Numbered from the stretch's first letter, positions 22,580 through 34,291 are shown. The stretch is DNA of 64,000 nucleotides from Lunularia cruciata (GCA_948567375.1 OX419755.1:39189001-39253000); one strand, 5' to 3'. Numbers and translations: made by a program. The notes: a model not told the origin generated them from the sequence alone.

Positions 22580-23870
22580 CTACTTCAGACTTGCTAAACT
22601 CACACTTTGAGATTTGGCATACAATTGATTATGTCTTAGAATTTGGAGGACCTCTTGTAGATGTTGTTTTTGTTTTGTCATTGTGCTACTATATACTAAG
22701 ATATTGTCCAAGAAGACAATAACAGACTTATCCAAATATGGATGAAATATGTCATTCATTAGACTCATGAAAGTGGCAGGTGCATTGGTGAGGCCAAAAG
22801 GCATCACAAGATACTCAAAGTGACTATACTTGGTTTGAAAGGCAATTTTGTACACATCCTCTTTTGCAATTTGGATTTGATTGTAATTGCTCTGCAAGTC
22901 TAATTTGGTGAAGTATCTTGATCCATAGAGTTGATCAAACAGGTCATCCATGCAAGGTAAGGGGTATTTGTTCTTCAATGTTTACTGATTGAGACCTCGA
23001 TAGTCAATGCACATGCGCATTGTACCATCCTTCTTCTTCACAAACAAGATAGGAGCCCCATATGGTGATATGCTAGGTTGGATGAACCTCTTCTGCAACA
23101 TCTCCTCAATTTGAGTCTTACACTCCTCCAACTCATGAGGTGATAGGCGATATGGGGCCTTACAAGGAGGTGTCTTCTCGGGGAGTGTCTCAATTTTATG
23201 ATCTACTCTCCTTTTTGGTGGTAATCTTGAGGGTAGATCATCAAGAAAGACATTTTGAAATTCATCCACCATGGCCTTCAATTTCTCAAGAACTTGTCCA
23301 TCAAGTTTTGCACTCTGGACTTCTCTTATTAGACCCATGAAACATCTATTGGTCTTACAGACAGTTGCCGTCCCTATGACATATAGAGGCAGATCTTGCT
23401 TGGGTGATTTTTCTTAACCCCAATGATTGACCATTGGTGGGTCTCACTACTTTCTTCTTCCAATCTACCATAGGGTTGTAATGCTCCATCCATGGCATGC
23501 CTAAGATTGCATCATAATGAGCTAATTGTATCACTTGCCACTCAATTGCTTCCTAACATTCTCCTATAGAGACTGTTACCCGTCTAGGTAATGATTCAAT
23601 CCTCTCTATATGCTCATTAGGCAACTCTACTTCTTCATTTTTATCTCTCTATAGATCCATTTCCAATCTTATTGCAACAGAGCAAGATAAGAAATTCTCT
23701 ATTGCTCCCAGATTGATTAATACTCTCACTTGATTGCCTTCTAGGACTCCATTCATGACAATCAATTGTGAGGTTACCTTTTGGGATCTTTGTGCATTAT
23801 TCTTCTTCCTTCCCTTGCTTCTCTTCTTCCTTATTGAGCCAGTAAGACCGCAAGGTACATTTACTGGCAA
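22580..23870 (-). pseudogene. Protease and RT (N-terminal part) of B3
   Basis: The protease region at 23649-23870 has INLGAIENFLS where B2 has IDPGATKNFLS, so the catalytic Asp is replaced by Asn (G-to-A type change). RT covers 23338 to 22580 with [12 protein letters not shown], a stop at 22979-22981, [14 protein letters not shown] and FLDNILVYS, in which the second catalytic Asp has become Asn. It is therefore inactive. Confidence 0.85.
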
Positions 23871-24479
23871 TCTTCCTTTTCCAAAGTGATTTCCACCTCC
23901 TCCCCTTCAATGCGCCTCTCCATGTTGTTCAAAGATTGCTTGTATAAAGGCTAAGTGCCTCTAGGGAAACAAATGCTATAGTTGGTAGATATGTGCCCAA
24001 AACGGCCACAATTGTAACAACGACGTTGTTTCATGATGTTACATGATGCCAACTATTATGTTTTTGGAGGAGGAGTGGACTTCTATGAGATTTAGAGATT
24101 ATAGTGATGATCCTTATGATTATTTAGCAATGTAATTTCATGAGCACATCATGCATCCAAATGAGAGGTTATGAATATGGACCTATAGTCCTTTCTTTTT
24201 ACGCCATATCCTAAATAAGAGACTAAAAAATGCACTTTTATCTCATGGTTGTACATCATGTGGATAGCCATGAGTATAACCATGCTCTTGTATATAAACA
24301 CTAGTGTTTTATGTGTATTTCAGTTCCTTGTCCTAAAATCTCAACTCATTATTCTTATTTTTTTAAATTTTGTTTATCTTGGTGACATTGACAACTAGTA
24401 CAAGTAGAATCATTATTTTTATCATATATATATATTATATATAATAAAAATTATAAGACAAGGTTCAATTTAAAGCTAA

Positions 24480-24777
24480 AGTAGAATAACATAATATAAT
24501 TTATCATAGTAATATAACACTAAAATAACAAACACTCAAACTTGAAATTCTACTATAAGAAATATGGGAATCTAAAATAGAATAATTTAATTTAATTTAA
24601 TCTAATCTAATTTATCATAGTTATCTAACACTAAAATAATAGACACTCAAACTTAAAATTAACTATAAGAAATATAGAAATCAAAACTAGAATAATATAA
24701 TATAATTTACATAGTAATATAACACTAAATTAACAAACATGGAAATTGACTAAAAGAATTTAAGAATCAAAATAAAT
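24480..24777 (+). repeat. Three tandem copies of a ~100-bp AT-rich unit
   Basis: Copies start near 24480, 24577 and 24688. Each has TAGAATAA, a run of TTTAATTTAAT or TATAATATAAT, CATAGTAATATAACACTAAA and ACAAACACTCAAACTT-like text, with increasing divergence in the third. Confidence 0.75.
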
Positions 24778-25788
24778 AACCTATGTCATCTAAGTAGCCC
24801 ATGCAGACCAAGCAACCTACATAAACAATGCAACCATAGATATCATATGGGGTGAGCATTTGATTAAAATCTGTATATGAGGATGCAAATTTGATAAAAA
24901 TTTGCTATCAAACTTCAAAATAAATTAGTCAATAGTATTATAGGCGGCTATAAGTTCAATTCTCTCAAGGTATGCATCAACAGAAGTGAAAATGAACACA
25001 AATGCAAACTATGGCATATTGGACAGTAGGAACTCAACTCATATGAGAGAAACTCAACTTCTTAATTGTCACAAGGAATCACATTGAAGAAGGTCAACTC
25101 AAAATAGAAATGTTTATAATATTGGGAAAAAATGGCATACATCTTGAGATAGATCTCATCTTCATCTTCAAATTTGAAATTTGATATTGGAAATTTTGGA
25201 TCTACTACATAACGATATGGATGCTCTCACTTTGTATAGATGCAAATCTATCTTAGACGACATTGTAATTATACTCATAATCTAATCTTGACTCTTTCTT
25301 GCTCTAGCCAATTAAAGAGTCATGGAAAGAATCTTTTTGACTTTGCATTCCTATCCTTGATTCAAATTTCTCCACTTTAGATCTAATCTTCTCTATTCAA
25401 AATACTTGTTCAACCTCCACCTTCTTCTTTTAGGCTTCTACAAGGTATTTATATTTCTCCATTTTTGCAAACTTTTGAGCTTCTATTTCTGCAATCTTAC
25501 ATCCCTTTAGCTTCTAAGGATTCACTATTCCATTTGCTATAATCAGCTAAATCTTGCAAGAAAGTAGACATGGTAGGAGTAATCTTTGTATTTACTTGAT
25601 AAATTTTTATTCTCTTGTGAGATACATTGTTTCCTTCTTGAGATGCAACCTCTTCCATCAATCTTTAGGTCTCTTCTTTGGCACTCCACTTTGGTTCCTA
25701 ATAGACCTTTCACTTCATCATTTCTTCTTCCTTTGGTTCCTCCAATCCTTAGGCACTCCACTTTGGTTACTAATGGAACTCCTCTTAC

Positions 25789-26205
25789 TCATGCTTGACT
25801 CTCCTCCTCTAACCTATCATGAAAATATAGCCCTTGAGTACTTGGAACTATGAATGGAATTGATTCCATCCCCGACTTTGGAAAATCTTCCATCATTTCT
25901 TCTTCCTCTCCAATCTCCTCAATTATACCTCCTAAGTGTGCTTCCTTGGGCTTATGCATCACTTGATCATCTCTATCTCCAGTATTTTCCACAAAACCAC
26001 CACCAATACTAACTAGTACAAGAGGAGATATATAAGAATTATTTATAAACATCAAATCTATGCGGACAAAGAATGGACACATATGATTTAAACGTATCCT
26101 TATGGTTCTCCATCCTTGTTTAAACTCCTTGTCAGTATGTCCTTCACTCATACTCTTGTTTTCCATACCTCTGCCTCCTTGTAAGACTTCATATATGTAG
26201 CCCAC
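25789..26205 (-). CDS. Unidentified 138-codon open frame
   Basis: I do not recognise the protein. It begins MGYIYEVLQGG, has a basic/aromatic first half and an acidic stretch (EEIGEEEEMMEDF) near residue 100, and ends SQA. The frame upstream on the minus strand (26206-26560) continues with similar coding character but contains several stops, so this may be the tail of a longer decayed gene, perhaps from a DNA transposon. It is not clearly a working gene. Confidence 0.25.
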   Translation of the reverse strand: MGYIYEVLQGGRGMENKSMSEGHTDKEFKQGWRTIRIRLNHMCPFFVRIDLMFINNSYISPLVLVSIGGGFVENTGDRDDQVMHKPKEAHLGGIIEEIGEEEEMMEDFPKSGMESIPFIVPSTQGLYFHDRLEEESQA

Positions 26206-27185
26206 TTGTTGTATAATTTATCTCCCCTCAAGGAAATAGGAAATCCTCTTCCATATCACACTAGATAGAGGGTCATATAATTAAAAACGGTCATCTTCTG
26301 AACCGGCTTCTTGCAATTGCCTCTGTGAATTTGGTAAAATGCTCTTCATCATTTAAGTAATTTAGGATTTGTGCATAATGATGGCCAATCATCCGGAACT
26401 AATCTTCATTGCACTTCACCCCCTTTGCTTTGTTTCCCTTTGTTACCATCTTCAATAGCTCTTGAAATCTTTGTAGTGTTTGTAGTGGAGCAATAGACTT
26501 GGAATCAAAGAAGATGGATTGATTGAATATGGAGGAAGAATGGTGGATATTGGAGGTGGAATGATTGAGCTTGACTCCTAGACACAGAAATAAAAATAGA
26601 ATGAGATTGAGTTTTTAAGATCTCATGGCTCAAATTAAAACTATGCATTGCAATCAATGGCAAAACTCTCTCATTAACTTGAAAATGTCATGGTGTGGCA
26701 GTCTCCCCAAGTTATGATGGTGCTCTATTCTAACTACTATTGCCTACTCTTACCGCATAAATGCTAGTGGTGCAAATATCTCTTATGGTTCAGTAGTGGA
26801 TTTTGACAAATTCAAGCTTGGAAATGACATTCCTCTCTCCTTTCCCTCTAGATGGATTCAAAAGGGAGAAGTAGGGAGGAATTCAAATTTCAATTTACTA
26901 TTATTTTATAACTTTTTGGTCATCTCTTTAATTATCATTTTGATACATGTCAATTTTAGAGTTGATAACCCTACTTAACACCTAATCCTTGTTGTGATTT
27001 CACTAATGAAATCAGTGTTTTAGACTGATTTGGATCACATGTAAGTGAATGTAGCTAACTTAAACCCTGCATCCCCTTAAAACATTAATGATCACTTTTA
27101 TCTCAGTTTATGTGAGCATTCTGCTATTTGCAAAAAACATTATGACTAACCATAACTTTTTTTAATGGATGTCACTATCATGGCC

Positions 27186-27871
27186 TGTGAGCCGGCCTGT
27201 CTCTCACTTAGGATGAACCTTTGATGGCTATTATGGTAGCGCACCATGGACTAAGAAGGCAAGGAACCCAAACTCCATCATACTCCTCCAAGGCTAACAC
27301 TCCAAGACTCAAGACATTGCTCACTAGAGAACTCAATGAGAGAGATAGTTGTAAATGAAAGGATGATGAGTACCTCCTCACCCCTTGTTTATATACTTGT
27401 GAAATAGTTACATACCAAAGTTACTAATTACCGTAGTAACTCAAGTTACTAGACTAAAAGTCAAGTAAAGTCAAAAAGTAGAAAGGAATATCCATTCACA
27501 TGGGCATATTCCTCTAAGCATGTGGTCTTATCTTGACCCAACCACTAAGTCAAGGATTCCTTCACATGGGCTATCCTTGGACTAAAGAAGAATCCAAAAC
27601 AAAAAGACTTGCGGGCCCAAGAGTTCTCAACTCTTTCCTCAAAGCCAAACACCTAGGAATAATACCAAGTCAACACACTAAAATCCAAAATAGTGGTGCT
27701 CATCTTTTCTACGTCCTCTAAAGTATGGTCCCCTCTATCTAAGCTATGACTAACTTTAGCTACCCATGACTAATATAGAACCATCTTTTATCTCTAAATA
27801 ATATCTCTTAAGTACTTGTAATACCAAGCTAAATATCACAATACCACACACATGCACAAATGGGTGTTACA
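27186..27871 (-). repeat. 3' LTR of D2
   Basis: On the plus strand it begins TGTGAGCCGG and ends GGGTGTTACA. It is 686 bp, the same length as the partner at 34312-34997. Confidence 0.95.
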
Positions 27872-27885
27872 TTTACCCCCGGACT
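27872..27885 (-). other. Polypurine tract of D2
   Basis: On the minus strand CCGGGGGTAAAT lies directly before the 3' LTR. D1 has the corresponding CTGGGGGTAAA. Such tracts prime plus-strand DNA synthesis. Confidence 0.75.
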
Positions 27886-28186
27886 AAGTTTTCACTTTGT
27901 CCTCAAAGTGAAGGTCTCTCTACCTTCTATGGTACATCTTCAACTTATCATGGTTAATCCTATCAAAGTGTCTTCCTCCCAACTCCTTGAGATCATAGGT
28001 GTAATTGCCCCACACCTTCTCCACTATGAAAGGTCCAAAGTACTTTGGCAAAAACTTCTTTTGCACTCTCTTGAATCAAATGGAATCAAACAACATTACC
28101 CAATCACCTTCCTTGAAAGTCTCCACCTTGTTCTTGCCTTGCCTCTTGTCATAGCTCTCCTTTTTTTTCCTTTGGGCTTGCTCCAC

Positions 28187-29173
28187 TCAAACCATAACAA
28201 CTGCTCTTACCTCTTCCAACTCCATGAGTTGATCCTTCCTTGACTTCTTTGCATCACCTCCTTGTGCTTTCTTCAATCTCCAATGAATGCTTTGGAAGGT
28301 AGGAAGATCAAAGTGAATAGGTAAGGTAGACTCAATACCATACACCAATTGAAATGGAGAATATACGGTGGAAGTCTTCATGGTTGTCCTATACTCCCAC
28401 AAAACTGCATGAATCCTCTTGTCCCAATGATGTTTAGCCCCCTCCATTTCTGTATCTTTGGCCAACATCATGCACAAGGTCTGATTGGTTCTCTCTGCCA
28501 AGCCATTGGAATTTGGCTTATAGGATGTAGTTACTCTATGTGTGATAGAGAAATGTCGTAGCATGGCTGTAGTAATGCTTCTTGTAAACTCTACTCCTCT
28601 ATCAGAAACCAACTCCAAAGGGCATCCAAACCTAGTGATAATGAGTTCATCAAGAAATCTACCCACTTCATCTTCATTCTTGTCCCTCAATGGTCTAGCC
28701 TCAACCCACTTGGTAAGGTAATCAGTAACTACCACAATGTACCGATTGTTCCTTGGGGTTCTATTGAGAGGACCTACAAAATCAATTCCCCACTTCTCAA
28801 AAGGTCCTAGCAATGGAATTGATCTAAGTGGTGGAGTGGATGTAGACTTTCTAGCAAAAGCTTGACAAACATGACAAGTTTTGCAATAATCAAGACAATC
28901 CTTGAAAATCCCTCTCCAATGGTAACCTGCATCTAGAATCTTGAAAGTAGTCACCTTTACTGCAAAGTGTCCTCCACATACTAAACCTTCATGAAACTCC
29001 TTTATGAGTAGGATAGACTCTTCCTTATCCACTGCTCTTTGAAGTAGACCATCTGCTCCTTGGTGAAAAATAATATCCTCCACCATTGTGTAAGGTCTTG
29101 ATCTTGCTGCAAGGGCCTTCCTCTCCCTAGCATGCATCCCTTCTGGATAGTTACTTCTTGTCACAAAATCCAC
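28187..29173 (-). pseudogene. Integrase of D2
   Basis: A 328-codon open frame. The zinc-binding domain has His residues in the FHEGLVCGGHF block and CKTCHVCQ. The core has the first Asp in WGIDFVGPL, the second in LVSDRGVEFT and the Glu in LAERTNQ, so the DDE triad is present. The C-terminal part ends at 28187 where a stop and frame changes begin, and the expected chromodomain position is empty. The upstream end is cut from RNase H by stops between 29173 and 29311, so I call it a pseudogene, but the catalytic core is intact. Confidence 0.88.
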
Positions 29174-29310
29174 AATCTCCTTGTACTCTATTGGAACTCT
29201 TGAGTAACTGAGATTGTCATGAGCTCCTCATCCGGGAAGGAATCATCCACTGGCTCATCTCCATTGTGATCATAGGCTCTAGATAACAAATCATCATTTG
29301 CATGTTTCTT

Positions 29311-31300
29311 TCATGGCCTATCCTCAATGGTGTAGTCATACTCAGACAAGAGTATCATCCACCTTGCTAGTCTCCCTTCAACATTAGGTTTGTTGAAGAT
29401 GTACTTCAAAGCCTTGTGATCCGTGACAATGGTGGCTTTCCCTCCAATCAAGTAGTGTCTAAACTTCTTGAGACCAAAGATCACTGCCAACCCTTCTCTC
29501 TCTGTGACAGAGTAGTTCTTCTCTACTGAAACCATCTGCCTACTAGCATAAGCTATTGGATGATCATGCCCATCTTGGTCTAATTGACTAAGAGTGCATC
29601 CTATAGCTACATTAGAAGCATCAATGTAGAGGATGAAAGGCTTACTCCAATCAGATTTAGCAAGAATTGGAGCTACAACAAGGGATTGCTTGAGCTCCTC
29701 AAAAGCTTTGAGAGCCTCCTTGTCCTCCAAAATCACAATGTAATCTACACCCTTCTTCATGTAGATGGTCAATGCATAAGCCTTGTTGGAAAAAGAGAAG
29801 ATAAACCTCCTATAGTATCCAACCATCCCCAAGAATTGGCATAACTTTGTCAAGCTTGAAGGGAATGGAAGGTCTGAGATTTTCCTCACCTTCTCAAGAT
29901 CAATTGCTACTCCATCCTTGGAGATGATGTGCCCCAAAAGTAGACCTTCTTCACATCCAAAAATGCACTTCTCTGGGTTGAGTGATGCATTTGCCTCATC
30001 CAAGCGTTGCAAGACTTTGATTAGGTGCTCAAAGTGCTCCTCCTTGCTCCCATAGATACAAAAGTCATCAATGAAGTCTCTCACAAATTTCCCAATGAAA
30101 GGTTCAAATACCTTGTTCATGAACCGTTGGAATGTGGCTAGAGCATTGCAAAGCCCAAAAGGCATGACCTTGAAAGCGTAAGTTCCCCAAGGTGTGGTGA
30201 ACGTGGTGAGTTGTTGATGCTCTGGTGCAATCTTGATTTGGTTATATCTACTATAACCATCTCCAAAACTGTACCTCTCATGACGTGCAACCTCCTCCAA
30301 GATCTCATCAATGAATGGCAATGGATAATAGTCCTTCTTGGTAACATAATGAGCTTCTTGTAATCCACACATACCCAAAGCTTGCCATTCTTTTTCTTCA
30401 CAATGACAATTGGAGACACCCATTCTGAATTCTCCACCTCAAAGATAAATCCAGCCTCATTGAGCTTATCAGTCTCCTCCTTCACAACCAAAGATATTGG
30501 TGGGCTAATGCGACGTTGCTTTTGGCGGATTGGTCTTGCATGTGACTCCACCTCTATCTTGTGCTCCTCCAAGGTGACTTCCTTCAAATCCTTGTAACTA
30601 AAAGCAAACACATGGATGAACTTGCGGAAAATCTCCTCAAATCTCACCTTCTCCTCCTTGGTAACATTTGGGCCATACTTGAGGGTAGCTAACCTTCTCT
30701 CTACCTCCTCAAGTGTCAATGGTGATTTGTCTAGGTCCTTCAAAACCTTTGGCTTAGGTGCAAAATTCATAGCACACAAAGGATACACATCTGAATCAGA
30801 TTCAGATTCATCCTCCTCCATGGAAGTCTCCTCCTCCATGCTTGTGTACACACCTGAAGCTTCTTCTTCAGAATCTGATTCCCAATAATCAGAAGATGGT
30901 GTATCTGAATGTGAAGTGTTGGTGGTGTTAGTCATAGGAACTGTGACTCTATGGTTTGATGACCCAATCCTCAAGTACCCTTTGTGCCATCGATCAATTG
31001 TGCGTGCTGGTCTCAACCATGGCCTCCCAAGAAGTAACTCATAGCTTGAATCCTTCAAGACTTGGAAAGTCATGAGATTTTGAACTCCCATAACTGAAAC
31101 TACCACTTTATCCATCATCCCTACTGGTCAAATTTGTTGCTTGTTTGCCATGCTCACCACAAATGTTGAAGGTCTTGAGGGTATCATACTCAACTTCTTC
31201 ATTAACCTTTCTGACATGGCATTTACTGCTGATCCTCCATCAACCAATGCATCCTTGATGTTGTGACCATTCACTCTCACATCAATCTTGGAGGCATATT
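29311..31300 (-). pseudogene. Protease, RT and RNase H of D2
   Basis: From 31300 down: the protease active-site block LVDGGSAVNAM (about 31212-31250), a stop near 31127 (TGA where D1 reads CGA), the LLLGRPWLRPA block, and an acidic linker (about 30780-30890). RT has VCVDYKKL and then a one-base deletion (near 30345-30352, relative to D1) that shifts into the frame of 29311-30423. That frame carries VMPFGLCNALATF, FIDDFCIYGS with the catalytic Asp pair, and RNase H with YIDASNVAIGC, YASRQMVS and TDHKALKYIF. Apart from the shift, the early stop and the lost linker to integrase, it is almost complete. Confidence 0.88.
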
Positions 31301-31310
31301 CACAAGCCTC

Positions 31311-32743
31311 CTATGGTGCTGGCTTGGCATCCACCACCCCCATTGATATTGGAACTTTTGCCTTCTTCTTCCTCTTGTTCCTTGTAGAACTCAAACCACC
31401 TCTAAGCTCCTTTCTCAAGGTAGGGTTCAAAGCAATTAATTGGCCCACTGTGATGTTAGCCTTATGACTACCAACATCCTCCAACACATTGTAGTTCCAT
31501 TGTTGCTTTGAGATCAAGAAGTCCTCCATCCCCAACTTCTTCCTTGGAGTCTTTGTTGTTGATGGTGTTGAGGTGCGAGTGCTCCTAGTAGACATAGGAG
31601 TATCCTGCTTGAAGTAAATCCTTGAGAAGAGTGAACATCCTCTGCAAAACGAGCTCTCTTCTTCTCTTGTCCCAAAAGCTCCAAATTAAGACTCTTGGAG
31701 TTTGAGTACTCTCCCTTCTCATACTTGCTCTCCACCACATTTATGGATGCTATCCCCTTACCTTTGTTTGGATTAGGAGCCACTTGGGTTTCACTACCTC
31801 CCTCTTTCCCTCTATTGGCTCCCTCATAACCCCTTCCTCAATGGTAAGTGGAATTTGGGCAATTCCTTTGGATATGGCCTCTTCCTCCACAACCAAAACA
31901 ATTTCTATCATTGAAATTGTTGGCTGGTTGGCCTCCTCTATATGGATAGTTTCCATAACTTCTAGGCCCTCTCCCTACATTCTGATCCACCTCTCTCTTC
32001 TCCCATAGTTGCACCACATTGATCTTGAGATCCGCAAGTTGTTCTGTGATGGTTTGAAGTGGATCCTTTGGTGGATGTGCAAGAACTGGAGCAACTACTA
32101 CTTGTGGTGCAACCCTTGCCACCAAAGTATCAGAAGTTCCACCATACTTGTAGCCTTGAGGAGGATGCATAACCTCCTTCACCACTAAATCACTCTCATC
32201 CCCTTCCAAACTCCCCTCCATACGAATTGCGATCTTGATAGCTTCAACCTTGGAAGAAGGTTTCTCATATCTCACCTTGCTTCTAATTTGTGGTCTCAAC
32301 CCTCCCACAAAATTCTTGGTGAGCATGGCCCCTATGCTAATCATTGTAGTCTCCACATCATCCCCACCCTTCCTCAACACTATGCGAAATCTGGACTCTA
32401 ACTTTTCCACTCTTTCCACATAGACTCTCACTTTCTTTCCATCTCCTTGCTTGAGAAATGTAACCTCACTCATCAATCTCTCATAACTCTCATCAGGAAG
32501 AAATTTCTCAATGAGTGCTGAAGTCAAAGTCTCCCAAGACTCTTCTTCTCCATCTCTCCTCTCTCTCTTTTGGTATTCTGGCTCATACCATGTAAGTGTT
32601 GCATCCTCAAAGAAATCTGGTAATAATGAGGCCCACTCATTCTTCCTCCTCTCATTGTTTCCTATGCAAGCTCTCTTGAAGTCTCTCACAAAGGCTTCCA
32701 CATCTTCTCCATCCTTGCCAAAGAAAACCGGAAGTTTCCCCAT
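31311..32743 (-). pseudogene. gag of D2 (capsid and nucleocapsid)
   Basis: The first 301 codons (32743-31838) are open. The start MGKLPVFFGKDGEDVEAFVRDF and LTWYEPEYQKRE fit the retrotransposon gag capsid domain. A CCHC knuckle CFGCGGRGHIQRNC follows at about residues 281-294. Beyond the stop at 31838 the frame continues in pieces to 31311 with basic, Ser/Thr-rich sequence and the GMEDFLISKQQWNYN block that leads to protease. Gag assembles particles and binds element RNA. Confidence 0.85.
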
Positions 32744-32997
32744 CTTAACCTCTCATTATCTATCTCTTCTCTCAATTTTTCTTTTTCTCTTTTCTTTTCT
32801 CTCACTCTATAACTAATAGAGTATATACATGACTAACACCATTTGAGAGTAATCCACCCTAGGGAACACAAAAGTTTCAGGTTGCTCCAAGATTTCTATA
32901 GCAACATCAAATCCTAGAGTGCATATTAATCTAACTCTCATGGATAGTTTATCCATAAGTTGAAAGATTATCTCTATCACTAATCTTGATAACTAGC

Positions 32998-33453
32998 TTA
33001 TGAAGGTGGTAGTATTTCTGTAGCTGTACTAAGACTCTCTCCAAGATCCTTCACCAAAGTCTCCAAAAGTGCTTTAACTCCACTACACTCATGTCTTTTT
33101 GGAAGTCCTTCAACTCCACAAACCTCACACAACTCCTTGGTCTTAGATCTTCTTCCTCCCAATCTTGGTGAAAAAGGTCTAACATGTAAACCCAAGTCCA
33201 GTAAGCCTTTCCTTTCTCTCAATCTCTTGCTCTCAAAGGTCAATGGACATGAACTTGCCTTATGTCCCTTCTCTCCACACAAAAAGCACTTAGACTCACT
33301 CTTTCCTCCAAGTGGTGTAGGTTTTTGGATCCTCTCAACACTCTCTTCAAATTCTATTGTAAACTCTCTTTTCCTCAAATCCACCCCTACAATCACCTCA
33401 AACCCTTGGGGAACCTTGCATAATCTCAATTTCCACTCTTGATGACCCTCCAT
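32998..33453 (-). CDS. Leader ORF of D2 with a CCHC zinc knuckle
   Basis: An open frame of 151 codons lies upstream of gag in the same direction. It contains CFLCGEKGHKASSC (CX2CX4HX4C) at about residues 56-69 and a second Cys/His cluster, CEVCGVEGLPKRHEC, near residues 109-123. The first part (IVGVDLRKREFTIEFEES) looks like a folded domain. The frame of 33398-33691 leads into it with a one-base shift near 33450, so the two may once have been one protein. It is not gag, which has its own knuckle 1 kb downstream. The function is unknown. Confidence 0.55.
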   Translation of the reverse strand: MEGHQEWKLRLCKVPQGFEVIVGVDLRKREFTIEFEESVERIQKPTPLGGKSESKCFLCGEKGHKASSCPLTFESKRLRERKGLLDLGLHVRPFSPRLGGRRSKTKELCEVCGVEGLPKRHECSGVKALLETLVKDLGESLSTATEILPPS

Positions 33454-33691
33454 GTTCCCAAGATGAATCTAAACATTCAAACATGCTTTTTGTTGATCTC
33501 AAACTCCTCATGCATGAGATCTCCACTCTGCAGAATTGACCCTTCCTCACAATATCACTCAAATCTCCCAACCAATTTGTCACAGTCCTCTGAAATTTGG
33601 CACACTTCATCACAACTCTAGGGCATCCCACCCTAAAAATTTCAGATCTTTTCATTGAGCCATTTGGCCTAGACATCTTTCTATTTAGCAC
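33398..33691 (-). CDS. Leader ORF of D2, N-terminal part of the zinc-knuckle protein
   Basis: 97 codons, basic at the start (MLNRKMSRPNGSMKRSEIF) with a conserved-looking centre (NWLGDLSDIVRKGQFCRVEI). It overlaps the next ORF out of frame by 56 bp. It most likely is the front half of one ~230-residue protein split by a single-base change. The family is not recognised. Confidence 0.45.
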   Translation of the reverse strand: MLNRKMSRPNGSMKRSEIFRVGCPRVVMKCAKFQRTVTNWLGDLSDIVRKGQFCRVEISCMRSLRSTKSMFECLDSSWEHGGSSRVEIEIMQGSPRV

Positions 33692-33833
33692 CCATATTTC
33701 AGATTTGGTCTGAAAACCACCCCCTTCACTTCAAAAACTCATTACTCCCTGTGCAAGAACGATCTCTCTCTAATTTTTGTGGCAGAAGGTAGGATACAAT
33801 GCATTTAATTTTCTTCAAAATTTTCAAGAAAAT

Positions 33834-34070
33834 TCACTGAAAATTGAAGAAATGGCAAACTCTGTACAATTTTCCAGAGAGCATGCAGTTGCGGGAGCAC
33901 TTTACCCTATCAACTTTCAAAAATTCTAGCCTAGTGCGCATAGAAGCTCTCACAATAATTTCAAGTGTGCTAACTGAAAGATAACCCAAGCTATCATATG
34001 TAGAAATCTCAAGTCCAGATCTCAAACTTGAGATTTTGCCCAAAATCACCTTAATCCCCAAAATCTGCAA
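33834..34070 (-). CDS. Leader ORF of D2, unidentified
   Basis: 78 codons between the first short ORF and the zinc-knuckle frame. It begins MQILGIKVILGKISS and has no motif that I can name. It may be non-coding leader. Confidence 0.25.
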   Translation of the reverse strand: MQILGIKVILGKISSLRSGLEISTYDSLGYLSVSTLEIIVRASMRTRLEFLKVDRVKCSRNCMLSGKLYRVCHFFNFQ

Positions 34071-34099
34071 TCCACCTCACACAATCTCTCCAATTCCTC

Positions 34100-34270
34100 T
34101 CATGTGTACAAGATATACAAAATCACCTCAAAGACATCATAATGAACTACAGTGTATACAAATGGATCTTGGTTCTCTAACATAAGTTTAGCCCTCTCCT
34201 CTCCTAATGTTCTCTCCAAGTGAGCTCTCATAGCCTCCTTCTGCCTAATGTAGAATTGAACGCGGAACAT
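34100..34270 (-). CDS. Pre-gag short ORF of D2 (shared module, unknown function)
   Basis: 56 codons starting MFRVQFYIRQKEAMRAHL, about 20 bp after the primer-binding site. The frame is open back into the LTR (to 34333). It aligns without gaps over 30 residues (from the MR pair) to the first pre-gag ORF of family B: shared are the L three residues after MR, LG/FG, E two residues on, P, V, YD, and a final YIL. Families B and D differ in clade, LTR and primer, so the shared leader ORF is notable. Confidence 0.6.
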   Translation of the reverse strand: MFRVQFYIRQKEAMRAHLERTLGEERAKLMLENQDPFVYTVVHYDVFEVILYILYT

Positions 34271-34291
34271 TATCTTGCCTTTTAGAGAGGT

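Larger units (their letters stand above)
21155..24029 (-). mobile_element. B3: family-B Ty3/gypsy internal fragment
   Basis: Minus-strand pol of a family-B chromovirus from the zinc-knuckle end of gag (24029) down to the middle of integrase (21155). Both LTRs and the chromodomain are missing. The break at 21155 falls just after the integrase sequence equivalent to B2 position ~53520. The break at 24029 falls inside the zinc knuckle. Confidence 0.88.
24030..27185. other. AT-rich spacer between B3 and D2
   Basis: No gene is recognised. It contains a three-copy AT-rich tandem repeat (24480-24777), and on the minus strand a coding-like stretch around 25789-26560 with an open frame of 138 codons (25789-26205) that has an acidic run (EEIGEEEEMMEDFPK) and no family match that I can name. 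Plus-strand pieces near 24060-24180 are also unidentified. It is probably old DNA-transposon or retroelement debris. Confidence 0.45.

Noticed and set aside
33137-33442. 101-codon plus-strand ORF
   Set aside because: Antisense to the zinc-knuckle leader ORF of D2; no own motif.
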